Origin: Clonostachys chloroleuca
Lineage: Eukaryota; Ascomycota; Sordariomycetes; Hypocreales; Bionectriaceae
Reading direction: 5' to 3'
DNA length: 64,000 bases
Assembly: GCA_037952775.1 (NCBI GenBank)
Contig: JBANAY010000003.1
Coordinates: forward strand, 31,186,001 to 31,250,000
A program made the translations under genes and the position numbers. The notes beneath the pieces were generated by a model. It was not told where the DNA came from. It saw nothing but the letters and a program-made list of their open reading frames with translations, and made no database searches. Shown here one piece after another: positions 13,001 to 21,962 of this stretch (position 1 is the stretch's first letter; each line of letters opens with the position of its first letter).

Positions 13001-13430
13001 GCAACGGTGATTATTTCTGCGTCTGTAGAGTATATTAGCCGTCAACTGTCCTTATCCGCACCAGTCGGCCACCACACCGGGAGAGAGGATTGCTCTCATC
13101 GGAAACCCTTGCCGTCTTGAGAAGAACAAATGAGGAATGCTGGTACGGTGGTATTCTGCAAGGGTAGCGATCGCCTCCGCAGACGATTGCAGACTGCTTG
13201 CCGTGACCCGACGGTTTGGAGTATATAGATGTACTGAGAATCTGCCAAAATACGACCGTGTTCAATTCCATCATTGAGGGGTTCAACCAGCGTGCAGAAG
13301 TCTGGAGAGCACATAAAATCTTCAACCAAGACGCAAACAATAAGGTGAGTTTAGTTCGTCGAGATGATCAAGGCCGAGAAGCGTGCACAGATCCACTGAC
13401 ATCATTTGGAAATACATAAAGGCTTCTCCA
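10007..13430. other. Long gene-poor stretch
   Basis: About 3.4 kb. Apart from one doubtful cupin-like frame (listed separately at 10640-11071), no exon chain or known protein is visible. Much of 11.3-12.3 kb is AT-rich. The last several hundred bases should contain the promoter of the GH127 gene; a TATATA-containing stretch lies near 13218-13226. No transposon ends or long repeats were seen. Confidence 0.5.
10640..11071 (-). CDS. Doubtful ORF with a cupin-like C-terminal segment
   Basis: An open frame of 143 codons. Its last third, AVFVVKGAIKLHN followed by SISEGDFIFVPA, has the alternating hydrophobic and glycine pattern of a cupin barrel strand pair. The N-terminal half is not recognisable, no complete cupin metal site is visible, and no convincing upstream exon was found. 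It could be a relic of a cupin-domain enzyme or chance. No function is assigned. Confidence 0.25.
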   Translation of the reverse strand: MRSGPPPFYLSTFGAPVIRCLHPWQREAGDMGLTRHSSPPGVKEAYVLDNTGSPTEATCDVQTRIIASPNETDGIFLLSHTRYTTLVADDSLPEISTYPTAVFVVKGAIKLHNTGCCKSISEGDFIFVPAVRDTKPFLSAITK

Positions 13431-13472
13431 ATGGCCCCATTCAACGAGGGGCGATCTGGCCCGTACCGCCTT

Positions 13473-16400
13473 ATGCGAGCCTTTGCCTTTGGAGCCGCCG
13501 CCCTCGTCGGATCTAACCTCATCCACTTGTCAATGGCAAACGCAGCTGATGTCCCTGCCGACCCGGGCCCAGGTGGCACGGCGCCTGTGCGGCCATTCCG
13601 CCTGGATCAAGTCCAGCTGGCCGAAGGGCTGTTTCAGGAGAAACGCGACCGAATGAAAGCCTTTCTGAAGGAATATGATGAGAGGCGATTTCTGATGATG
13701 TTCAACAACCAGGCTGGCCGACCAAACCCAGAAGGTATAGAGCTTCCCGGTGGATGGGAAGATGGAGGTCTGCTCAGTGGACACTGGGCAGGTCATTATC
13801 TGACGGGACTTGCACAGGCGTACGCGGATCAAGGAGAAGAGGTTTACAAGACCAAGCTTGATTGGATGGTCAAAGAGCTAGCTGCATGCCAAGAGGCCAT
13901 CACCGCCCGTATGGACAGCCCAAGCAAAGTCAAAAGGGCAGACAACTCGACCGCCGTGGGTCGTGTGCCAGGGAAGTTCGGCAACGCACTCCGGCTCAAG
14001 GGGAGCGGCAAGGCTCAGTATGTTGCGCTCCCCCAGGAGACGATCAATCAAATCAAAGATTTTACCATCGCCACCTGGGTTAATCTGGCAGACGATGATT
14101 CCTGGACTCGCGTGTTTGATTTCGGTCGCGATACTACCACTTACATGTTCCTGACTCCTCGCGGAAGCTCAGGCAAGCCTAGATTTGCCATCACCACGAG
14201 TGGAGGTGCTGGAGAACAGTCTATTGAGGGAGACACCGCTATCGCAAAGGACACATGGGTGCATATCGCAGTCACGCAGACTGGAAGCACGGGTACGTTG
14301 TATGTCGATGGCGAGGTGTCTGGGACGAACAATGCCCTGACTCTGAGCCCATCCAACCTCAACAACCCCGGAAACAGGTGGATTGGTCGCTCCCAGTACA
14401 GTGACCCGATGCTCAATGCTACCATTGACGAGTTCCATGTTTTTAACCGGGCACTTAGCCAAGAGGAGATCAAATCATTGCTATCCTCGGCGGATGGCTC
14501 AACTGGCGGAGGCAACATCGCCTGGTACAGGTTCGACGAGAAGGAGGGTACTGCTGTGGAAGATTCCTCCCCAAATGGCCGCAGCGCCGGCATCGAGGGG
14601 GATAGTAACTCTGGCGATGCTGATTGGATTCCCACACATCCGGGTTACCTCGGTGCCCTTCCCGAGGACACCGTCCTCCGACTCGGTCCTCCTCGCTGGG
14701 CAGTCTATGGCAGTGACAAAGCGGTGAACACCTGGGCACCTTGGTACACGCAGCATAAGATCCTGCGAGGACTTCTTGATGCCTACTACCTGACAGAGAA
14801 CAAACAAGCATATGATGTTGTTGTGAAGATGGCAGACTGGGCTTATCTCGCACTGACGATTGGCGACAAAAACCAAGAAGGTTACGCGGGAAATCTCACA
14901 AGGGCCGACCTCAACTACATGTGGGATCTTTACATCGCTGGTGAATTTGGTGGAGCCAACGAGGTCTTCCCTGAAATCTATCAGCTGACTGGAGATGAGA
15001 AGCACTTGGAGACAGCAAAGGCGTTCGACAACAGGCAGTCTCTATTTGGCGCGGCTGTCGAGGACCGAGATATCCTCGTATTGCAGGCAAAGGACAACCC
15101 GGGTCCCCGCCGACCCAACCGTCTGCATGCCAACACTCACGTTCCTCAGTTCATCGGCTACATGAGAATCTTTGAGCATAATGCAGAGCAGGAATACTTT
15201 GACGCAGCCAAAAACTTCTATGGCTGGGTCGTGCCTCATCGTGGTTTCGCAACGGGCGGGACAGGTGGAAACTTCCCAGGCTCCAACAACAATGTCGAGA
15301 TGTTCCAGAACCGTGACAACATCGCAAACGCTATTGCTGGTCAGGGTGCGGAGACATGTACGGCGTACAACATGCTCAAACTAGCAAGGAATCTCTTTAT
15401 GCATGAGCATAATGCGTCATACATGGACGACTACGAGCGAGGCTTGTTCAACATGATTGCTGGATCGCGCCTGGACACTGACGCCACTGATGAGCCCCAA
15501 GTCACGTACTTCCAGCCTCTAAGTCCTGCATTCAGCCGTGAATACGGTAATACTGGCACCTGCTGCGGTGGCACTGGTATGGAGAGTCATACCAAGTACC
15601 AGGAAACGGTCTACTTGCGGTCAGCGGATGGGTCTGCTCTTTGGGTCAACCTGTACATCCCATCTACTCTGAAATGGGATGACAAAGGTTTCGAGGTGAT
15701 TCAGGAAACTGATTTCCCCCGTTCTGGCAAGGCCAAGTTTACTGTCAACGGTGAAGGAGCACTCGATATCAAGCTTCGGGTGCCAGCCTGGGTCCAGAAG
15801 GGATTCGATGTCACAATAAACGGAGAAGCCCAAACTGGTGAAGAGGCTAAGCCTGGAACATACCTGACACTCAGCCGAACCTGGGCAAAGGGTGATGTGA
15901 TTGAGATACAGATGCCTTTCACCATCCATGTCGAACGTGCTCTAGACCGCCCGGATACGCAGGCAATCAAATGGGGGCCAATCGTGCTACAGGTAGTGGG
16001 TAGCCCGAACACTACCAGTGGTTACTGGGAACTGTCACTGTACCGGTACTTGAAGCTTGATGGTGATTATTCAACAGCTGCCATCACGCAAACTGGCACA
16101 ACCTCAGCCGGCGATCCTCTCTATGCCACCGCCAAGGAAAAGGCCAGCGTGCGACCTTATTACATCAGTGATACGCAACCCGTTTCGTCGTACTTCCGAC
16201 GTGTCGAGCCAGAAGTCGTTTTCGGAAGCATTGACACAGGTGTGGCCAACAACAAGCGAAATGACACTTTACCCCTATACGACATCCCAGTTGAGGGTAT
16301 TCAGTCGCCCGGTTCCGATGGGCCTACGTTCCTTGATCTGGTCTGGGACGGGGCACCATTTGCTAGTCACAACGATTTTGTTGACACAGTTACCTCTGTT

Positions 16401-16496
16401 GCTGATTCATTTGTCCAAGCCGGTTTGTACACGAGTGAGGAGCGCGACACGATCGTTGAGAAGGCTGGTGAGGCGAAAGAGGCATTAGCTCCATGA
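13473..16496 (+). CDS. Secreted GH127 beta-L-arabinofuranosidase with LamG-like insertion
   Basis: Predicted to release beta-linked L-arabinofuranose from plant or glycoprotein glycans outside the cell. Single exon; 1,007 residues from the ATG at 13473, chosen because it directly starts a signal peptide (MRAFAFGAAALVG... ending ANA). An in-frame ATG at 13431 is an alternative. GH127 (formerly DUF1680) catalytic regions include LSGHWAGHYLTGLAQAYA, WYTQHKILRGLLDAYY, the ETC motif at 15351-15359 and the CC pair at 15561-15566. In the family the zinc is held by one Glu and three Cys, one Cys of the CC pair being the nucleophile, so all key residues are present. About 200 residues with a LamG/concanavalin-like pattern (FTIATWVNL, WVHIAVTQ, IDEFHVFNRALS) interrupt the catalytic domain near its N-terminus. 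The lack of introns and this domain layout suggest a bacterial (perhaps actinobacterial) origin. Confidence 0.9.
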   Translation: MRAFAFGAAALVGSNLIHLSMANAADVPADPGPGGTAPVRPFRLDQVQLAEGLFQEKRDRMKAFLKEYDERRFLMMFNNQAGRPNPEGIELPGGWEDGGLLSGHWAGHYLTGLAQAYADQGEEVYKTKLDWMVKELAACQEAITARMDSPSKVKRADNSTAVGRVPGKFGNALRLKGSGKAQYVALPQETINQIKDFTIATWVNLADDDSWTRVFDFGRDTTTYMFLTPRGSSGKPRFAITTSGGAGEQSIEGDTAIAKDTWVHIAVTQTGSTGTLYVDGEVSGTNNALTLSPSNLNNPGNRWIGRSQYSDPMLNATIDEFHVFNRALSQEEIKSLLSSADGSTGGGNIAWYRFDEKEGTAVEDSSPNGRSAGIEGDSNSGDADWIPTHPGYLGALPEDTVLRLGPPRWAVYGSDKAVNTWAPWYTQHKILRGLLDAYYLTENKQAYDVVVKMADWAYLALTIGDKNQEGYAGNLTRADLNYMWDLYIAGEFGGANEVFPEIYQLTGDEKHLETAKAFDNRQSLFGAAVEDRDILVLQAKDNPGPRRPNRLHANTHVPQFIGYMRIFEHNAEQEYFDAAKNFYGWVVPHRGFATGGTGGNFPGSNNNVEMFQNRDNIANAIAGQGAETCTAYNMLKLARNLFMHEHNASYMDDYERGLFNMIAGSRLDTDATDEPQVTYFQPLSPAFSREYGNTGTCCGGTGMESHTKYQETVYLRSADGSALWVNLYIPSTLKWDDKGFEVIQETDFPRSGKAKFTVNGEGALDIKLRVPAWVQKGFDVTINGEAQTGEEAKPGTYLTLSRTWAKGDVIEIQMPFTIHVERALDRPDTQAIKWGPIVLQVVGSPNTTSGYWELSLYRYLKLDGDYSTAAITQTGTTSAGDPLYATAKEKASVRPYYISDTQPVSSYFRRVEPEVVFGSIDTGVANNKRNDTLPLYDIPVEGIQSPGSDGPTFLDLVWDGAPFASHNDFVDTVTSVADSFVQAGLYTSEERDTIVEKAGEAKEALAP

Positions 16497-16866
16497 AAGT
16501 CATGTAGAAGCAGCTCGTGGAAGACTACCATCGAGTTTTATACCTTGTGAGTAGGAAATGGAGTTAGGGTTGGAATGGACCATTGGATAGCTTAATAGGG
16601 TTTCATGTCGACTACAATAAGAGCGAATAAAAAGGAAACCGAAAAACTTCGTGACATGCATTTCTATCACCAAACTTTACGTCAAAACTCCTGAAATGAA
16701 CCATTTGTTCAAAGATGCACAGCCCTGACAGGTGTAAGAATGAGCTGATACCCAAGTTCTAGGCTAAAGGGAAAACAGTCCAACGATTTCATCCAGGAAC
16801 TCGTAACTTTGCTAGTCCATGAATCCATGGACAGACACTCAAGCGATTCGCCTTAGTTTTAAGTTG

Positions 16867-17289
16867 TTAATCTAGAGCCCCGTATAGTTCATCGACCTTG
16901 CGGAGGGTCTCATTAGCCTCAGATATATGGACTAGTATATCGTCCAACTCCATCTCCAGTGCACGGAAATCGCTGATTATTTCTTCTTGCATTTGCGGGA
17001 TGCACGTCTCATATATCGCCTGCAGGGACCGTCGGATAGCCTCGTGCGGGTTCCGATTCCCAGAAATCAAACGATCGCCCACGGCACTAAACGAATGGAC
17101 CTTGTGGATGATATTCTCGAGATCATTGTCTATCTTATCCAACTGTGCGGACTCGACCTGACAGTTGACCATTTCCGTTTCTAAAACCTCCTTCCTCGTT
17201 TCTAGTCCCTGGATCATGGTTATGAGCGTTTCTCTTTCTGCGTGAAGAATTGCCAACTGTTCGTCTATGGCGTCTAGCTGTCTCGACAT
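16867..17289 (-). CDS. Small coiled-coil protein, start uncertain
   Basis: Not a recognised family. The frame runs from at least 17355 down to a stop at 16867 and is mostly heptad-like helix (QLDAIDEQLAILHAERETLI, LEMELDDILVHISEANETLR). The first in-frame ATG is at 17289, giving 140 residues; the open frame extends upstream to 17379 without another ATG. An upstream exon is possible: a good donor (CTGGTAAGTT) lies near 17515 on the minus strand. It lies 3' to 3' with the GH127 gene. It could be one exon of a larger gene, for instance the helical N-terminus of a STAND-type protein, but this is speculation. Confidence 0.45.
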   Translation of the reverse strand: MSRQLDAIDEQLAILHAERETLITMIQGLETRKEVLETEMVNCQVESAQLDKIDNDLENIIHKVHSFSAVGDRLISGNRNPHEAIRRSLQAIYETCIPQMQEEIISDFRALEMELDDILVHISEANETLRKVDELYGALD

Positions 17290-17355
17290 TTGGACTTTGG
17301 ACAGAAGTTGTTGTGACTTCGGTAGAGAAATAAAGGCTGGTTTTTGAATGGACAA

Positions 17356-18465
17356 CGTTTCGAGAACTATACATTGTTAGCATTTTCTTTTATTATTCAA
17401 GTGAGATAACATTCACTCTCGCTATGGAGTTATCTCTCTCAACATTTAGCATGCTAGCGCATGGAGAGATACAACTATAACTTGATTTCAATCGGGGAAG
17501 TTCAGTGAACTTACCAGGGGAATTATCGCGCAAATCTGCAAGATAGAACCATTGATAGTAGCTTCACGCCAGCGACTGGCTATATATATAAGCGATATAC
17601 TGTCGATGAAGAGGACACATCCTTGTAGTGTTTATGATACCGCATGTTTTACGTCCAACTTACTCAGAACATTACACACATGCTTTTGTTGATAGAGGCT
17701 TATCACTCATCCTAAAATGATGTGTGTTGATAGCTTGCAGATATGACAGTCCGCGCAAACAATGCGGCCGACAATGTCTGATTCACTAAACAAGGAAATT
17801 CATTGCGCATTTCCTGGCGTTTTATATTTCCAGCTTTGTACTTCGTAGATGTTACACTGGCATGAAATGATAATGCGGGTTCGGTAGTGGCCCAAATTCT
17901 AGATGACGGCTGGCTACTGAAGTAGATGTACCAAGCAAACTACCGACCCAATGATCTACGCCCTACAAGCAAATAGAACAAGTGCTTATAAGCCTTATAA
18001 GCTTAGCGTATTGTTGTGGATATCTGTATGATACTCCATGAACGGGAGGGTTTGCTACAATCTGTCCTGAGTAATGTCGTCCTCTGGTGGAGCATGTATT
18101 ACTACGCGATAACGGCTATTTGTTCAAGGATGGCGAGTTTTGTCCGACGTTGTCCGAATCAACGATCATCATTGTATTGTGTATCTCGGCCACATCAGCA
18201 TCAGAGGTCTCGGAACTGATACCGAGCATGCCGCAGTGGGGGATGTGGGATGATGTGGGATGTAGAGGGGTAAACCCCAGATCATACCCCAGGTTAGCAG
18301 ACACTAAGATGAACCGCAACTGATGAGCGAGATATGTGTGGACTTTCATTTGCTGGATCTCGGTTATAATTAACCCCATATGTCCTGGTAAGTATTGGGG
18401 TGTTCTAAGCATGTCATCGGATTCGGGGTTAACATGGTTAACATGTCATCGGATCCGGGGTTAAC
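17356..18465. other. Intergenic, promoter region of the P450
   Basis: About 1.1 kb with no supported gene. A TATATATATA run is at about 17581-17591. The 60 bases before the P450 start hold a 32-base tandem repeat (listed separately). No other element was recognised. Confidence 0.45.
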
Positions 18466-18473
18466 ATGAAGCA
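18410..18473 (+). repeat. 32-bp tandem repeat around the P450 start codon
   Basis: The block beginning catgtcatcgg at 18410 is repeated from 18442. Each copy holds a CGGATTCGGGG or CGGATCCGGGG core, followed by gttaacatg. The ATG inside the second copy (18466) is the P450 start. The equivalent ATGs of the first copy open short upstream frames, one running from 18411 to a TAA at 18462-18464. CGGATCCG is a perfect palindrome and could be a zinc-cluster regulator site, but that is inference. Confidence 0.75.
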
Positions 18474-20288
18474 GCTAGTCGCGGAACTGAGACGTCCTGC
18501 TTTCCGAGCCAACCTTATAATAAATGGCCTGAACTATATCAGTACCGTGACACTGAACTGGTTTTTTCAGAGTGTTGGCCCGTCAAAATCACAAAATGCT
18601 ACTGTTCGAGGTGCTCCTTGGCCATTTGTGCTGGCCGGTGCCGGTGTCATAGGTGCCATTCTCGCCAAATTAGCATATAACAAGTACGGGCATGGCATTT
18701 CCCAACTTCCCGGCCCATTCATGGCCTCAATCACGGACTTCTGGAGATTGTTTGTCGTATGGGGCCGTCGGCCAGACATCACACACGCAGCCCTTCACCG
18801 TCGATACGGTCATTTCGTGCGGCTTGGGCCGAATGCCGTGTCAGTGTCAGATCCAAGCGCTGTGCGTGAAATCTATGGACCGGCAAGCGGTTTCAAGAAG
18901 TCCGAGTTTTACACTGTCCAGCAAACTGTCTCAAAGGGGAAGCCCTTGTTCACTCTCTTCACGTCCACTGATGAGAAGTTCCATGCCAAGCTCCGCAGAG
19001 CCGTCAGCAGCGCCTATGCCATGAGCACTCTTGTGCAGTTTGAGTCATACGTGGACTCAACAACGACAGCGTTTTTTCAGCAGATTGATGCACGGTTCCT
19101 AAATGCAGCCGAGCCTTGCGACTTGGGAAAATGGCTTCAATACTATGCATTTGATGTCATTGGTGAGCTCACCTATTCTAAGAGATTAGGATTTGTGGAC
19201 GGTGGCAATGACGTCGGTGGAATCATATCAAGCATCGAATGGATGCTCGACTACGCCAGTGTGGTAAGTTTTATTCTACCCCTTCGCATACTCTTGTTGT
19301 CCTCGCGTCGCTAATCCCTTGTAAAGATTGGCCAAATGCCAGCTCTGGACAAGTTGTTCCTAAAGAATCCATTCCGTTTGCTTCTCTCCAAGTTCGGCTT
19401 GATTGGATCGTCCACGCCCATGGTAGAATTTGCCCGGGAAAGATTCTCGGAGAGGGTTAATCTCGACACTGGCGAAGAAAAGGCTCTGGCTAACATGGAA
19501 GGGTCATCGACACGCCAGGACTTTCTCTCGAGATTTCTGCGAGCGCATGATAAGGACCCGGACTTTATCTCCCATCAGCGCGTGCTGGCTCTAACCACGG
19601 CGAACATTTTTGCGGGCTCTGATACGACCGCTATCTCACTTCGAACTATTTTCTATTTCCTATTGAAACATCCAAAAGAGCTCGAACGGTTGATGGGAGA
19701 ACTAGATGAGCAGAAGAGGACGGGTGGATTCAAGAGAACAGATGGTCTGGTTGACTGGGAGGAAGTGAGAGACTTGCCGGTGTTGGGCGCGGTGATCAAA
19801 GAAGCACTTCGAATCCACCCTGCTGCGGGATTAACCTTGGAGAGAATCACTCCGCCGGAGGGGGTCCAGGTTTCAGGCAAGTTCATTCCTGGTGGAACAA
19901 TAATCGGCTGCAATGCCTGGGTGCTTCACCGCGACGCTTCCGTGTTCGGGCAGGACGCAGAGCAGTTCCGGCCGCTCCGATGGATCGAGGCAACTTCGGA
20001 GCAGCGGCGTCTCATGGAGAGCTGCCTCTTCACCTTTGGGGCCGGTTCCAGGACATGCATTGGGAAGAATATCAGTTACCTGGAAATGTATAAGCTTGTT
20101 CCTGCACTTCTCATGCGATATCAGGTAAGTTTGACGAACATGCATTGACATCGCCCTGATACAATATATAAGCTGACCATTCCTAGCTGAGTCTTCCCGA
20201 AGAGAACTGGGAGTGGACTTTGCACAATGCCTGGTTTGTCAAACAGACAAATTTTCATGTTTATTTCAAGGCCCGTCAAGTCGTCTGA
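18466..20288 (+). CDS. Cytochrome P450 monooxygenase (pisatin demethylase / benzoate 4-hydroxylase-like)
   Basis: Membrane-bound haem monooxygenase, probably of the endoplasmic reticulum. Exons 18466-19263, 19327-20124 and 20187-20288 are in phase; 565 residues. All P450 signatures are intact: an N-terminal hydrophobic anchor (PWPFVLAGAGVIGAILAKL), the proline-rich hinge QLPGP, the I-helix AGSDTT, the K-helix EALR, the FRPLRW meander and the haem loop FTFGAGSRTCIGKN with axial Cys510. The sequence style is that of the CYP57/pisatin-demethylase clan of fungal P450s, which act on phenolics or phytoalexins. The substrate cannot be read from sequence. It is tail-to-tail with the PLP enzyme at 20467-21673 and near a zinc-cluster regulator and a GST. 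Confidence 0.93.
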
Positions 20289-20466
20289 CAGGGGGTTCAT
20301 AATCAACTAGGCAGTCGACTTCACAGTAAGAATCGTGTTCTAGTAATCGAGTATTCATTGTAAACACCTGACGATCAATTATTAATCAATCAGGGCTCTT
20401 TTTTTCTAATCCTGCATACCTTCCATCACGAGAACAGCCGTGCGATTGTTTGAAAACCCGTTGCTT

Positions 20467-21673
20467 CTACTTCAATTGGGGATAAGCACTCAAAGCCACT
20501 TGGCCGCCCGTATGTAAAAACAGCACGTTCCCTGTTGCGAGCTTGCCACTCTTTGCCATGCTGAGAAGGCCTGTAAAAGCTTTTCCAGTATACACAGGGT
20601 CCGTCAGAATTCCCTCTGTCCGGGCAAGCTCCTTGATGCCATCCATAGTTCTCGTATTCAACACCCCGTAAGCGTCTCCTAGGAACTCATCACTGATTTC
20701 AAACTCATCTTCAGTAATATCTTCCGCCTTGGTACCAATCTTTGTAGCAGCAGTCCTCGCGATACGAAGAACGTTGTCAGTCATGTCAGCCTTCCTATGC
20801 CCGATAGAAAAGCCTAGAAGCCGCTTCTTTTGTAGAATCAACCCACGAGTCTGTGCGAGCTTAAAACCTGCGACTAATCCGCCCAATGTTGAGCCAGATC
20901 CTACAGCAGTAACAATAGTATCAAAGTTCACATTGAGCTGCTTCTCCTGTTCCAGAATCTCGAATGCGGCTCTGGCGTAACCCAGTCCGCCTAGAGGGTG
21001 TAGGCTAGCCCCGGATGGAATCAGGTATGGCTGCTTGCCACGGCTTCTTAAAGTCTCGATCACTTCATCTTCAGTAGTATCGACTGGGAAGACTTCGGCG
21101 CCCAGTATGTGATTCAACTGAACGTTTCCGGCATAGGAGTACTCCGTCTCGTTAGAGGGAACCAAGTCGCGAGGGTACAAGGCCACCTATAGATAAGAAA
21201 GTTCAAAGAGTCAGCGTCTATCCTCCTTTACCGACCATCCTAATGCCGACAGCCAAATCACTGGGGTTTTTGAACTCATCCCTTACATTCAGACCTAAAT
21301 GGGCCGCAGCAGCACTTGTCTGCCTCATGTGGTTGGATTGAATACCACCAGTCGTCACCAAAGTATCGGCACCTTGGGCCAGGGCATCCGCCAGGACGTA
21401 CTCGAGTTTGCGGATCTTATTGCCGCCACCTGCTAAGCCGGAATTCGAATCATCTCGCTTGATCCAGAAAGTAGCGCCACAACTCAGCTTAGCCGTCAGT
21501 CGGTTCAAGATTTCGACATCTGCTGGGCGATCGTACATGAGGGGAACGCGACTGATCTCGCTGAAGGGTGAGGGTAGAACGACCATTCTAGCGTTGTTAG
21601 ATAATTCTGGACGAGTTCTGTGAAATTTTAAAAAAGGCTCAGGGTCAGCTGTTGACAGGAACAGGATATTCAT
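20467..21673 (-). CDS. PLP enzyme: D-cysteine desulfhydrase / ACC deaminase family
   Basis: Fold-type II pyridoxal-phosphate enzyme. Exons 21287-21673 and 20467-21186 are joined across a 100-base intron; 368 residues from the first ATG, or about 339 from Met30, the usual start of the family ([13 protein letters not shown]). The PLP lysine is Lys86 in [12 protein letters not shown], followed by [17 protein letters not shown]. At the two positions that separate the activities, bacterial ACC deaminases have Glu (VYEGK) and Leu (HLGG). This protein has Thr at both, in DPVYTGKAF and LHTGGQ, as D-cysteine desulfhydrases do. Hence the likely reaction is D-cysteine to pyruvate, H2S and ammonia rather than ACC breakdown. 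Many fungal relatives are labelled ACC deaminase on overall similarity. Confidence 0.88.
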
Positions 21674-21962
21674 GGTCCTAATAACCGTATCTGGTCCTGA
21701 AGGGCGCGAATGACGGCTTACATATCATTAATTATTGCGAAGGAATGGGTTAGGATTTGTCAGGGTAGGATCATGTGGAGTCAGCTATAGTTCTTGGAAA
21801 AGTTGAGACAGACCATCATATCTTACCAGCAGAAAATACAATGACGATATGATATGTTTACAAAACGGCTAAATAATGAAGACTGTGTGGATGAGACGAC
21901 GGCAGTTCAAGACATCCTAAATTTCAGACAACCAATACGGGCTTTAGAATACGCTGCAGGGC

